A stretch of DNA of 64,000 nucleotides, taken from Tetraselmis striata (taxonomy: Eukaryota; Chlorophyta; Chlorodendrophyceae; Chlorodendrales; Chlorodendraceae). A model generated the notes under the pieces. The model was not told the DNA's origin, did not search any database, and worked only from the letters and a program-made list of their open reading frames with translations. Location of the stretch: the NCBI GenBank assembly GCA_006384855.1, contig VCJN01002834.1, positions 218,732 to 282,731 of the forward strand, in the 5' to 3' direction. Position numbers and translations under genes: made by a program. This document shows, piece by piece, positions 1 through 10,827 of the stretch (its first letter is position 1; each line of letters begins with the position of its first letter).

Positions 1-1292
1 CAGTACATGGGAGCGCGAATCGCAGCCGTACGTATTTGGTAACAGTGGGGAATTTTGTGCACATTATAGCTAGTACTGCTGAACGGGCATGCCAGCCGTC
101 CGATCAAAGGTCATCAGATGGGCGGTTTGGCTGCCATGTTTTGCCAAAGGGTGCTCACCTTACATAAATATTCGCGAGGGGGGGAGGGGAGGGGGGCAGG
201 CAGCGGTTTGCCGAAGAATGATTGAATTACAAAATTCGCGACAGCTGCCATCGGGGAATGTGGCCGGGGGGGGCGCCCCCCCCCCCCCCCCCCCCCCCCC
301 CGCCGCCCGCCGCTCCCGCCGGGGGGGTGAGGGGGGCGGGGGGGGGCGGAGGGGGGCTACTGCTTGTTCTTGCGTGCCTGGGGGACCCGCCGCTTCGACG
401 ACCTCGCCGCCTCCGCCTCCGCCTCCGACTCCGCGACCGTCAGTTTCTTACCTCGGCGCTTCTTCACTGGCCTCTTCCGCTTCTTGTCGGCGTCCATCGG
501 CGTCCTCGGCGTCCATCACATCGTCCTCCGAGACTGGCGCCGGCGGGCCGTTTCCGACGGCTGCTGGTACTACTCCTGCTGCCGTCCCTGCTGTTGCTGC
601 TGTTGCTGCCGCCCCTGCTGCTGCTGCTTGTTTTAAGGCGGCCTTGCGGCGCAACTTACCCGCACGCTTCAACGAGTGCCTACATTTCGGGAATTTCAGG
701 AAGTGCCGCTCTCACGCCGTCCTTTCACTACTGCCCGTCACGATGCCCTGGCAGTGCTTGCATGTGTACACGCCATTCTTCGACACACTCGATATCCATC
801 CCTCTCCCGGCATGCCTGCTTCCGCGCGCGCGCGCGCGGGGGGGGGGGGGAGTTGAGAGTTGGGGTGGATGTAGCCCACCACCGGCAGGGAGCACAGATG
901 CTAGTGCGCGGCTGTCCGCGCTTGGTTCAGCGGTGAGCGGCGGTGACCGCCAGGCTACCCCGTACTTCATGCGCGTGCATGGATGTGCAGCGTTGTATGT
1001 GCAGGGATGTGCACCGGATGTGCAGGGATGTGCATGGATGTGCAGCGAGTACGTGCAGCCGCCTGTACTTAGCCCGGGGGCTCAGCGTCGGCGCGCGACA
1101 CGCGAGCCCGCGTGCGCATATAAATTCGATGAAATTATGGAAACGAGAAATTCATATAGTACTTTACAGGTCGCGCGCGATAGTCGTCGCTACTCGGTAT
1201 GAAATCCCCGTCCCTCGTCCGTCCCGTATCGTCCCCGTATGTCGTCGTTCGTCACCAGTAGGGCACATTTACGTCACATCTCAATCTCACAG
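1..1292 (-). mobile_element. Internally deleted copy of the 47.1-55.0 kb DNA transposon (right part; left end outside window)
   Basis: The first ~490 bases match 47,447-47,970 nearly base for base, and ~517-1,292 match ~54,107-54,992. The copy is therefore the large element with about 6.1 kb removed from its middle. The right end stops at a TIR-like sequence (GTCACATCTCAATCTCACAG) close to that of the large element. By the offset, the left TIR lies about 330 bp before base 1. On the minus strand the copy keeps the zinc-finger start and the Lys/Arg-rich end of the transposon protein, fused across the deletion, but a TGA interrupts the zinc finger, so it cannot make an intact protein. Poly-C and poly-G runs near 278-301 and 840-850 differ in length from the relative. 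It is best read as a non-autonomous derivative. Confidence 0.8.
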
Positions 1293-1650
1293 TGGTGGGG
1301 CGTCCTCCGGCCCCTCCGGGCCTCTCAGCTAGGGTGTCTCCCGTGGGGGTCGCGGTCCCGGCGGGGGCGGCGGTGGTTGTGGGCGCGCCGCGCTGCGATG
1401 GCGCGGGTGCAGTCGTCGACGCCCGGCGGGGGCGTTGACTGGCAGTTCCGGTGTAAGTTGCGATGGCGATTGCGGACGCACCTACCAGCGGCCCGCCCCC
1501 CTACCCACGCACGTGAACCACGGGATGGAGTCCGACGACCGACGGTAGCTGCCATGCACCTCGCCTACGCTGCGACTTTCGACCCCTCTGTGTATGTGCG
1601 GTTTGCCCCACGAGCCGGCTGCCCGCGCTCGGGCCACCACGTGTTCCATG

Positions 1651-3732
1651 CATGGCGCGCGAGCGGCGCCCCGTGCCGCCACCTTCGAGTTCTGCAGCCC
1701 CCCTTTTCCCACGGCTCCGGCCCCCGGTGTGGCTCTCCCGGCGTCGGCAGCTGGTGTGCGGGCGCTGCAGCGCCATCACTCGCCGGCTGCTGCCTCAGCC
1801 GCCCATAATGCCGCCCTCGCACACCGCTCGGTGGTGCGCTACCTGTGACGTCTACCGCAAGATGCCCCGTACGCCGATGCGGGGTACGGCTGTCGGCGTC
1901 TGTCCCGCGGCTCGGCCTCTTCCCCCTGCTAGACCGTACGCTGGCCTATGCTGACCGCTTCCCTCTTACCGACGACCGGTCGTACGGGGCCGAAGGCGCG
2001 TTGTCTGCGCATTTGCGGGGCTACTACTGCGACCCTACCCATCCAGCTGCCCCGTAGTTCATTGTACGGAAATTGGCGGAGCGGCGAGTGCGGCTGTGGG
2101 AGGCGGGGGATGCAGTGCGCGCCGGCTTCTCGGTTTGCGCGATGCAGCAATTGTGGCGCGAGTCGCGGGATGGCAGCGAATTATTAAACAATTAGCAGAT
2201 GGAGGCAGGGGAGCTGCCGGCGGGCACGTCTCGGAGTGCCCGCCGGCGGAAGCGATGGCGGTCTGCGAGGGCGCAGGCGGCTTCTGCAGAGGCTGCGGAG
2301 GGGGGCGCCGATGCTGCGGCGGATGGGGCGCCGCCGGCGGTGGTAGATACGCACCGCCGGGCGGCGAAACTCACCGCTGTGCAGGAGCTGCACCGAGCTC
2401 GACAGGCGCTGGACACCGCCGACCTCGGTAACTATGGTGTCCGACGCCGCTGCATCGCTCCCTGTCTTTGAAGCCCTCCATCCGCCTCATGCTCCCACCG
2501 ACCCGGAGTACGCCCCTCCCGAGGAGCCACCGGATCTCCGGCGGGCGCCGCCGTCGTGGGGTGGCAATGCGGATGAGGTTCGGCGGTGGGGGAAGGACCG
2601 GAGGCGGGTTTTGCGCCGTGCTCCCCGCCTTTCCGCTGGGCATGTGGACTGGTGGCGCTGGGAGCACATCAGGGACCTCGACGTACCTTCATGGCGCATG
2701 TGGGTGAACCGCTGTCTTGGCGGGGCGGTGCCACTCGCGAACAGCTGCCTTCTTGGCGAGTGGCACCGTCTTTGCGCTCCACAAGGACGACCCCGCCGCG
2801 CGCGAGGAGCGGGCGAAGACCGGCGAGCCGCTGCGAGTACGCCCACTTGGCGTCGGCTCCGTGCTGGTGCGCGTGGCCTCCGCCCACGTTCTCGTGCATG
2901 TGGGTGCGGGTGCGCGGGAGGCCATGGGCCCGGTACAACGCAGCTTTCAGTCGGGAGCTGGTTGTGAGACTCACGGCGTATATGAGCATGCGGGTGGCGC
3001 TGCAGCTTCTCGGCGGACGTGCGTGGTACTGGCGGGAAAGGGCTACTACTCCTTGATATTCGGAATGCCTTCAATGAGGTATCCCGGGGTGCGATACTTT
3101 ACGGCTTGCTTCAGTACCGGCGTCTACACGGCCTGATCCCTTTTTTTTTCGGATGTTGTACGATCGCCCTAGCGACATGTACTACTACGCGCCGGATGAT
3201 CCCGGTACTTTGCGCGCCACTCTACACAGACTCGTACGGGTGTGCGCCAGGGTGATGCATTGGCCCCGCTATATTTCTGCCTCGCTATCGCGGGCCCAGT
3301 GCAAGCGGTTGTGGCTCATGTCGCCACTGATACTTTTTGCCAGAGTTTCGCGGATGATTGCGGCGCGGCTACGTGTTTTTGACGAGTATGGTACGGAGCT
3401 TTTCAAAGTCGGACTGGTGGTCCAAGATAGTAAGACGCGGTACGTTCGTCACCCCGGTGACAGCGAGGCCGAGTTGCGGGCAGTGCGGGAGAAGTTGGCC
3501 TCGGGAGGGTTTCGTACCCCGGCCGACGACCATGTCCAGGATGGCACCGTGCAACTACCTGGGTGCTCCTATTAGCCACTACCCCGGGTGGATGTCCGGT
3601 GCGTTGGGGCGGCGCCGGGTGGCTCACGCCGCAATGTTGGAGCGCATCGCCTTCTTTGGGACGCCGGGATACGGCTGCCACCATGGGGCCATGCGGCTGC
3701 TGGTCGTATGCGCGGTGCGGCAGACCGGCTAG
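1651..3732 (+). pseudogene. Decayed non-LTR retrotransposon reverse transcriptase
   Basis: Reverse-transcriptase motifs appear in order but spread over several frames. They are a priming-side block near 2,620-2,720 (GHVDWWRWEHIRDL), a block near 2,830-2,960 (PLGVGSVLVRV then PVQ), the first catalytic-Asp block near 3,045-3,080 (LLLLDIRNAFNEVSR), the RxGxRQGD-type block near 3,240-3,275 (RTGVRQGDALAPLYF), the catalytic FADD box near 3,345-3,360 (SFADDCGAA), and a thumb-like NYLGAPIS block near 3,555. Upstream, near 1,755-1,850, a C-x2-C...C-x2-C pattern could be the nucleic-acid-binding finger such elements carry. Several frameshifts and a stop just after FADD show it is dead. Order and motifs fit a LINE-type element; no endonuclease was recognised. 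The 5' limit is uncertain because the deleted transposon copy abuts it. Confidence 0.75.
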
Positions 3733-4191
3733 TCACGAGTGCACAAAGTACGAGACGAGTACACGAGTCACTGTACTTTACGGGGATCGCCGCCCTTCAT
3801 ATCTGCTATTAGGCGCGCGCCTCCTCACGAGTACGCGCGGAAGATACCCGCGTGATGACGAGTGATGATGACGAGCAGGCGGGGCAGTAGGGTACTGGTC
3901 GATACACAACAAAGGCTGCAAAAATGCATTACACGGTAGTCACGGTTGGTTTTGTGATTTAATAAAGGTTGTCTGAGATACCCGCTCACTCTCGCTCCAT
4001 GCGCTCCTGCCGCTCCGTAGCGCGCAGCTTCCGAGCGCGCTCACCCAACTCACGCGCACGCTCTGAGCGCACAGTTCGGAGCGCCTACTGTTCCAGCTTG
4101 TCTGCCTCGCTCTTGCCCGGCAGCGCCTCCCACCGGAATACATAGCCACCCGCCTCTTTGGGAAGCGGTGGCGGGATTGGTGCGCTGAATC
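3733..4191. other. Intergenic, nothing recognised
   Basis: No convincing ORF, repeat copy or RNA gene is seen here. The stretch falls from GC-rich retrotransposon debris into slightly more AT-rich sequence near 3,950-3,970. Confidence 0.5.
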
Positions 4192-4662
4192 CTAGCCCAT
4201 CACATCGCGCAGAGCATCGCTATCGTCCATCGGGTGCATAAAATGCGCCTCGCACAGCGCATGCAGCTCGCGCATTGCGTATACTTTGGGATCATCGAAG
4301 GCAGTGAGGAAGGGCCATGCCTTTGGATCACTTGGGCCCACTGAGTAGCCAATTGGCAGCTCCATGTGGTGGCCGTGGCCGTTCATGCGGTCGTACATCG
4401 CCTCGGTCACCGCCGAGACCAACGCCTCCTCGCGTACCACTGGTAGGCCGTCTACTGTGGTGTACTTGCCACACTTCCGGCAGAATTCGGAGGCGGCGGG
4501 CTGGTGGCCGAAACGGCCAGAACGCACCGAGCGCAGTTCTCGCGTCGCGCCATATCGTTGGGGCGCTGCGTCGGCGCGAAGGGTTTTCAGCCTCCAACCC
4601 GCTGTAGCATCAACGGACGATGCGAGAGAACAACGGAGGAACTCAAAAATCCGCCACGGCAA
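4192..4662 (-). CDS. Hypothetical protein, 156 aa
   Basis: An uninterrupted minus-strand ORF runs from an ATG at 4,662 to a stop at 4,192. Its composition looks coding: a C-x2-C pair (EFCRKCGKYTT) in the middle, then a charged, His-rich tail (ELHALCEAHFMHPMDDSDAL). I recognise no family. It sits between a dead reverse transcriptase and a gag-like remnant, so it may be an accessory or gag fragment of a mobile element rather than a cellular gene. There is no visible intron and no second copy in the window. The opposite strand also has ORFs of up to ~107 aa over the same bases, which look less protein-like. Confidence 0.35.
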   Translation of the reverse strand: MPWRIFEFLRCSLASSVDATAGWRLKTLRADAAPQRYGATRELRSVRSGRFGHQPAASEFCRKCGKYTTVDGLPVVREEALVSAVTEAMYDRMNGHGHHMELPIGYSVGPSDPKAWPFLTAFDDPKVYAMRELHALCEAHFMHPMDDSDALRDVMG

Positions 4663-5036
4663 CGACCTCAGCTTCCCCTCCCTCTAGCGATATCGGGTGC
4701 GTGTCGGGTGGGATCGGTGCCGAGATGTCTCCGATTATGTTTGGCGTGGGTGGGCTGCAGTGAGTGAGTGGGGCAAAAAGGGCGGCGTCCGTACCTGATG
4801 CGGCCGAATGCACAGCCGCTGTTGACCACTGTGGGCACCACCTGCCCGACTACCGCCAGTAATGTGTACCCATGGGATAAGGTTTGCGCTCCGGGGGGCG
4901 TGATGCGCAGTGGCCGCGCGCACTAGGGGCAAGCGCGCTATGTGCAGCTCGGGGTGGGTGAGGAAGTTTGCTGTGTGATGGACGCGGTGCGCGCGGCCCG
5001 CATAAAGGATTCTATTATAGTACAGCAGTACTAGCG

Positions 5037-5150
5037 CAATGTGCAGTGTGCGACAGTGTGCGCCGCTGTGCGCAGTGTGCGACAGTGTGCGCCGCAGTGC
5101 GCAGTGTGCAGCAGTGTGCAGTGTGCGACAGCAGTGCATAACTAGTTCAT
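5037..5150. repeat. Short tandem GTGCGACA/GTGCGCC-type repeat
   Basis: About 110 bp of imperfect 8-12 bp units built from GTGTGCGACA, GTGTGCGCC and CAGTGTGC. Related GTGCAGGGAT/GTGCGGCG strings recur near 990-1,050, 48,690-48,740 and 54,725, in the flanks of the transposon copies. Confidence 0.6.
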
Positions 5151-5157
5151 GCACGAT

Positions 5158-5300
5158 ATCCTGGTACTGGTGTGAATTACAAAAAGGGCAGTTCCCCAGA
5201 ATTAGAAAATCAACACAGCAAGCCGCCCAAAAGCGGCCTGGTACTGGTACTGGTACTGACGTGAATTACAAAAAGGGCAGTTTCGGTACTGGTACGCCGT
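5158..5300 (+). repeat. Dispersed TACTGG-rich repeat fragment
   Basis: Contains GTGTGAATTACAAAAAGGGC (5,173 on) and a second GTGAATTACAAAAAGGGCAG (~5,262), separated by (TACTGG)n. The same string recurs at ~43,574, ~55,542 and ~55,584, usually next to TACTGG simple repeats, so it is one dispersed family. Confidence 0.65.
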
Positions 5301-5563
5301 CATACCACGTACCATTTGCGTACGGGTACTGCCATGGCAGTCATGGCGACGCGGGTACTCGCGACCACCGCCGAGATAAGCTGACTGAAAGAGGATATAG
5401 GCGCGGTAAGGCGCGGGGTGATACGGAATACAGTAATCGTACAGTAAAATTGAGTACGGATACAGTACAAGTACCGTGTTAGGCGCGGTTAGGCGAACCC
5501 CGTTTCGACGAGTGGTTATCGTTGCTTGGTTTGGACGCTTGTTTGGACTAGTCTACCCCGCGC

Positions 5564-6765
5564 ATGGAGGCTGCGATCGTCCATATGAGTATGCCCGCGG
5601 ATTTTGGCGGTTTGAATGTGGCGTTTTATTCCGCGCAATCGGTTGTCCTGCCAAAGCCGGTACGGGAGTACGGGCCCGCCCTCGGCCCCTTGTACGAGGC
5701 GGTTCGCGCCGAGGTGTCGTCCGTGGCTACGAGTGCTTTGCCATGGGCGCGCGAGACGCGCCGCGTATACGAGACTGTACGGGCCCTTACCGCGTTACCG
5801 CTAGCGGATGTGCAGCGCGCACGCGCGGCGTGTGGGCACGCCCACGAGATCTTCGAGTTACTTACGGTCGGTAATGCTACGACCACCGCTGCACCGGATC
5901 CGTCAGCTGGTACTGTGGCCCGTACGGGTACGAGCACTAGCGTAAGACTGCGCGTCACCACATCTCCTTTTACGGCCGTTCCCCATGGAGTTGGTACTGG
6001 TGAGGCTGCCTCTGCTGCCCAGCAATCGTTTCCTATCGGTGGTACGAGTACTGCCAATACCGTTACTAAATGCGCTTCCGTAGCTCTCAAGACACCGTCG
6101 CCCCGCGAATTAGTGGCACCCCCTCCGTCAATGGCATCTCTTTCCCTAGTAGAACCTCAGCCGGGCGGTACTCCAGCTCCGCCCTCGGGTACGGGTACGG
6201 GTGCTGCCTCCGATGATCAACCCACGACGACCATGGTTGCCCAACGCGTGCGATTCGCTTGCGTGACTTTGTGGCCCTCGCTCTTGGCTTCCGGCGTATA
6301 GATGCCTCGGCCTCGCGACTTGATACCCGGCGCTTGTACAGCGCGTGCGGGCCGGGCTCCCTATCGCTTTTCCAGTCGGATCACGAGTCAACCCGCAAGA
6401 TTCCCCATGGTGCTTATTCGGCCGCCATTGCGCGGGTGCTGGGCCTTCGCCCGCGCGGGGGTTCCGCGCTTGTCACATGCCCTTGCCCCACGTGTGGTAT
6501 TGACCCCTTATTATGGCTTCGCTCTACGGATGGCTCGAACCGGAATGCCGCGGATTTCGTCGTGGATCATTTGCCCATATCTGCCCCGTTGCGAACTACA
6601 AGCACCGCGCATGCATACCGCTTTGAAAAATCTGTGGGCTTCCGTGGCGATCGAAGCGGGGGCGGTGCTCGACCGGGACCGCTCGGGAGTTGGCGACTTG
6701 ACCCTTGAGACGAGTGGGCTGCGCCCAGCGGACCGCTCGCGGCCGTCAGATTTGACGCTTGCGGG

Positions 6766-6796
<31 letters not shown>

Positions 6797-6954
6797 GGCG
6801 TGAGATTACATTATCGATTTCGTGTTCGTGTCCTCCACGACCCCCACTTGGGGCAACGACCCCCGTTGGTGCACCCCGGGTATCGCGCCGACCGAGGCGG
6901 AGCGCAACAAGCTAGCGGCGGACCGGGCGTCTTCCGCCCCGGTGCAAGGTGTTC
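5564..6954 (+). pseudogene. Unassigned, possibly gag-like ORF with frame changes
   Basis: A 245-aa ORF starts at an ATG at 5,564 and stops at ~6,300. It has an Ala/Glu-rich helical start (residues 1-110) and a Ser/Thr/Pro/Gly-rich tail with many GT-GT steps. A second frame carries on in protein-like sequence at ~6,240-6,620 (RDFVALALGFRRIDAS, then a C-x-C-x2-C cluster CPCPTCG near 6,480). After a GT-repeat and poly-G run (6,768-6,799) a third frame gives a charged segment near 6,806-6,951 ending in TAG. The pieces look like one decayed or intron-split gene. A helical N-terminus plus a Cys cluster would fit a retroelement gag, but I cannot name a family. The homopolymer may also hide a sequencing indel. 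Confidence 0.4.
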
Positions 6955-8084
6955 ACCGGTAGTACCCTTATGTCACTAAGCTCCCGCGCGACTCCATAAT
7001 TACACTGTAATACCCTGTTTTTATTATGTAATCTTACTACCAGGACTGTTTTTGCAACGGGGACTATTTTTGCATCCCACCGGAAGCCCGACAATCTCGC
7101 TGCGCTCTGGCCTAATCCGCGATAGGGCGCGCGCGGGGCACACCCAGTGAGCGGGCGCGCGGCAGTGGGCGGCGAGGCGTGCGGCAGTGAGCGGGCGGAA
7201 TAAATTATTTACATCCGGTTTTGACAGGGACCGCCTCGGCGGCCGGCCTGCCGCTCGCGGGCGGAGGCAGCGGCTACGGCGGCCCGGCGGCCGGCCCGCG
7301 ACCCGAGCGCCCCACCGCCCGCCCAATGCGGCTTGGCGGGCTGCTTGGCCTTCTTGGCCGGGGGCTCCGGGCTACTACCCTCGTCGACGTCAACTGTCGA
7401 CGTTGGGGGTCTGTCACAGCAACTGCGAAAGTCAGTATGCGTGTTGATTGCTTGTCGCGGCGGCGGTGGCTGTGTAATCGAATAAGTGGGAAAACAAACG
7501 CGACTCACCTGCGGCTTCCCAGTGCGGCGTAACCTCGCAGACCTCGAGCTAGCCTAAGGAATTTGAGTGTCGCGCGGTCAGCATTCGTCAAAGACAGCGC
7601 CGGCATCACTGCCTTGTCCTGGGCTGCAGGAGCATCATCAAAAAATAACGCGGCACGAGGCGGTCAACGCCTGTGAAATTCTAATCCTCTACGCAGTCAA
7701 GTCACCCACCCGCCGACTCACTGTACCTTTCAGGGTGGACTCCAGCCCCCGGTTCGTGGGAGTATGGCATGGACCGTCGACGGAGGCGTTTTGAACGCCT
7801 GTGTCCATGTCAGATCCCGTGGGGGGGGGGGGGGGGGGGGGACGAGGGGGGGCTATGGTATTGGGTTCAAGATCTTAGCACGCGTCGCGTCGGGTACAAA
7901 CGAGGTAAAATACAGCGAGACGACACCCTCATCGGACACTTGGGAACCATGATGGAGGGTGCTGGGGGATGAGCAGCTACGGTATTGTCTGGCGAGTGTG
8001 CGTTAGGTAGGCGCAGCCGCTTTCTAAAATAAACAAGTCCGGCTCCGCGCCTAGACGACTCGCGCTCCGCGCGAGTCGTCTTAA
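6955..8084. other. Intergenic, no gene recognised
   Basis: The GC-rich 7,100-7,400 block gives ORFs on both strands with arginine- and alanine-rich, non-protein-like composition. A poly-G run lies at 7,818-7,840. No repeat copy elsewhere in the window was noticed. Confidence 0.5.
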
Positions 8085-8290
8085 CATCATACATATTATA
8101 TCCTTATGTTATTAATATATATTATCAATATATTATATAATGTTCCAATATAAACATACATAATGTATAATAACATAATACAATAAATTAATATTATGTT
8201 TTATAATCTAATATATTTAATATTCAATATAATCATACATTACTATATAGTATATTAATAAGATAGTATATAGGTGTATATTATATAGCG
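8085..8290. other. AT-rich island
   Basis: About 200 bp is almost entirely A and T, made of TATTAATATAT- and ATAATATA-like strings, with sharp edges against GC-rich flanks. There is no ORF. It could be an organelle-derived insert, a matrix-attachment or origin-like region, or an AT-rich satellite fragment; the sequence alone does not decide. Confidence 0.6.
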
Positions 8291-8880
8291 CAGATCGTAG
8301 CAGTACTGTAGTGCGAGTACCCGGCTTGCTGCGTATCCATAGCGTAATATCCGCATAATTGTGTTCAGCCCTGAGCCATATCCCGTATGGCGACCGCATT
8401 TATTGTGTAAATGAGAACACATTTGTCCTCATTTGACAAAGACGTGCTGCAGGGTCGTACTTCGCTCGTAACTACCCCTTAATGGGGAAGGGTCCCGTAT
8501 TGAGCTTGTAATTCGACGGTACGCGTCTGCACAAGCCCAAACAGTAAAAAGACAAGCGACTGACTATCCCAATACGACGGGGCTGCCAAACGGCTTGTAG
8601 TGCCGCGCAAGAGCCCGGTTGGCACACGGTGCACCAAGGCGCAAGGCGACTTACTCCGGAGCCACAGGCAGCGCTAGCAGGCAGTCTCACCTATATATCA
8701 AGAATCACGCAGGCTACTTCGTACAAGAAGGGAAATAAAATGTGTCTCCCGCTGCTGTGCCATTCACATGCATGTATGCAATAATATATATGTTTATCGT
8801 AGCATGCCCTGATATGATGTTTATCTTTGCTGTCATGATATGCAGAGTAGCCCTGGGGGCCATACACGACTCCCATACAT

Positions 8881-9450
8881 GTGTGGCCTGCAAAGGAAAC
8901 CGTCAGGGAGCGTGAGATGAGCATATGCATGCAGATTGGGATCGAGGAGTCAGCGGATGGGCTGTCCGCAGTGGTCATTGTTTTTGAGTCAGCGCTCAAG
9001 AGAAGGCTTCAGCAGGTCCCGCTGGCAGAGCTGCCCGGCGACTTTGTCATCAGACTGCAAGTCTTGGCAGATGCCACTATGATCTACAAGAAGGGGGAGG
9101 TGAAGATCACCGTGGTCGTGATCAAGGCAATTGCTTGTATGAAGGTGCGACAAATACATGTAATGCAGATTGTGGTTTGAAATTTTGTGGGCATCAATTC
9201 AACATCACTTACAATTGCATTCCTGATGGTATCTATGTTTGGCATGCGTGAAGGTGGTGACAGCTACACGGACTTTATTGCCAAGGAGGGAGGCGTGATC
9301 TAGCAAGTCTGAAAGCTGCAGAGGGATGGTATTCAGCTGCGCGGCAAGCAGTTCTCCGTGCTGCTGCGGCTTGGATCCGGGAGCATGGCTGCATCCGCGA
9401 CTATCACTGCCAGGGGGTGTAGCAAAGTCACATCGCAGTCAAGGATGCAG
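8881..9450 (+). pseudogene. Decayed transposase-like gene (relative of 61.3-63.5 kb)
   Basis: A 99-aa ORF (8,881-9,180) contains FVIRLQVLADATMIYKK then VVVIKAI, which aligns with MVLAMQVLGDATQIWKT then CIKILYE in the ORF at 62,854-63,510. Beyond its stop, further fragments keep the same order as in that relative: a GGDS block near 9,258, KLQRDGIQL near 9,310-9,340 (LQRDGL in the relative) and VLLRLGSGS near 9,358-9,385 (the relative's IHLYLGGDKF position). Stops at ~9,301 and ~9,308 and the divergence show this copy is dead. The two copies are diverged family members, not a recent duplication. The conserved Asp in QVLxDAT could be a catalytic residue; that is inference. Confidence 0.55.
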
Positions 9451-10827
9451 CGAAGCGCCGCTGCAACAAGCACAAGAAGAACGACAGAGCACGAGGTGGA
9501 TCGTCACGGGTCATGCCGACACTGCAGCACATTCACGTCAAGGCCGTGCTGGGGGTCGGGCTGGCACAGATTCGGCGGCAGAGCACAGGGCGCACCGGCG
9601 TAAGCAACCAGACAGCTAGATCTTTAGTCAATACAAGTTTGCAGCACATCCAAGGAATTCTAACATGATCCCATTCCATACTGCCCGATGCATAATGCCG
9701 CACACAGCATTGCAGCGATGCAGTCCCAAAGACCAAGCGATCATAGGTAAGGCAAATGAATTACACGCCAGTCCAGTCATGTGGTCGCCATACGCACACA
9801 ACTCGGTTGCGTCGTCGTGCGCCATGGCGCTGCAAGGCAGCGCAACGCATGCGCTATATTAGAATGGGCCAACTGGCGAGCTGCCCTGTTCAACCGATGG
9901 AGCCCACCAGCGGCAAGATCAACGGGCCTACAAGGCACCAGCAGCCAGCTGCGGGCCCGCCGCGCCGCCCACACGGGACGGAGGTGTGGTTTGCAGTACA
10001 ATACCTTCGTACAATTCTGTGAACGACGAAAACGCACTACGACAGCCGTTCCTGCGTTGTATATCCTTGGCTGGCCGCGTTGCGCGTAGGTCGTCCGCCA
10101 GGAGCGGAAACTGTCGTAAAGTACAGGGGATTTACTATACCGGTGTGTTGCAGGCCAGTGTGTCCCCCCCCCCCCCCCCCCCCCCCCCTTTACAATACGG
10201 ATATCTTCAATATAGGGGTATCTTCATTATACGGGTGTGTTCTCTGGTGTCAAGGAATCCCCCCCCCCCCCCCCCCTGCTGTACAATACAGGTGTGTTTA
10301 CTATACTGGTATTTACTTACGATTTTCTGATTACTATTTTTTACTATTTACTCTTTGCGCTCATTCTACACGGCGAAATCAATTCAATACAATGTGGGGG
10401 TTGCAGCCAGCACTCCTCCCCAAAATACCCCAATATTAGGATTGGAGCCACGCGCTTCGATTACGCGCGAGCCCAGACCCTACCCAAAGTAGGGTTTGCC
10501 AATTTTTTTGGAAGCGTAGTATACCTGTATAAGTAGTATTCTTCCTTGAAGCACCCCTACGCGTACGCGTACTCGTAGTACCCGTAGTCGCTAGCATCAG
10601 CAGTAACAAACCAAGCCAAAGCACGAGCGTACAGGTACCAGTAGTCGCTACTTCTGGGCGACTGCTACCTGTAACGCGCCTGCCTTGCTTGGCTTGCGTC
10701 CCTTCAGACGGCTTCAGCAGCGCACGACGCTGTTCGCGCGTGGCAACGGGGACCGTGTCATGCTCCAGGGAGTCACGGCAGGCGATCTCTTGTGCAAGTG
10801 GGGGCTAGGGAGTCGCCCGGCGCGGGG
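9451..10827. other. Intergenic, with two poly-C runs
   Basis: No gene is recognised. Poly-C runs at ~10,166-10,188 and ~10,258-10,276 generate spurious polyproline ORFs. The unit around each run is duplicated: a GTGTGTT...AGGCCAGTGTGT-like lead and TACAATACGG/TACAATACAG tail occur at both. Confidence 0.5.

Noticed and set aside
222-1202. 326-aa plus-strand ORF with long polyproline and polyleucine
   Set aside because: It is the antisense reading of the transposon protein remnant plus poly-C; the minus strand carries the recognisable zinc finger.
7221-7532. Glycine/arginine-rich ORFs near 7.0-7.5 kb
   Set aside because: GC-rich block open on both strands, no motif, no second copy.
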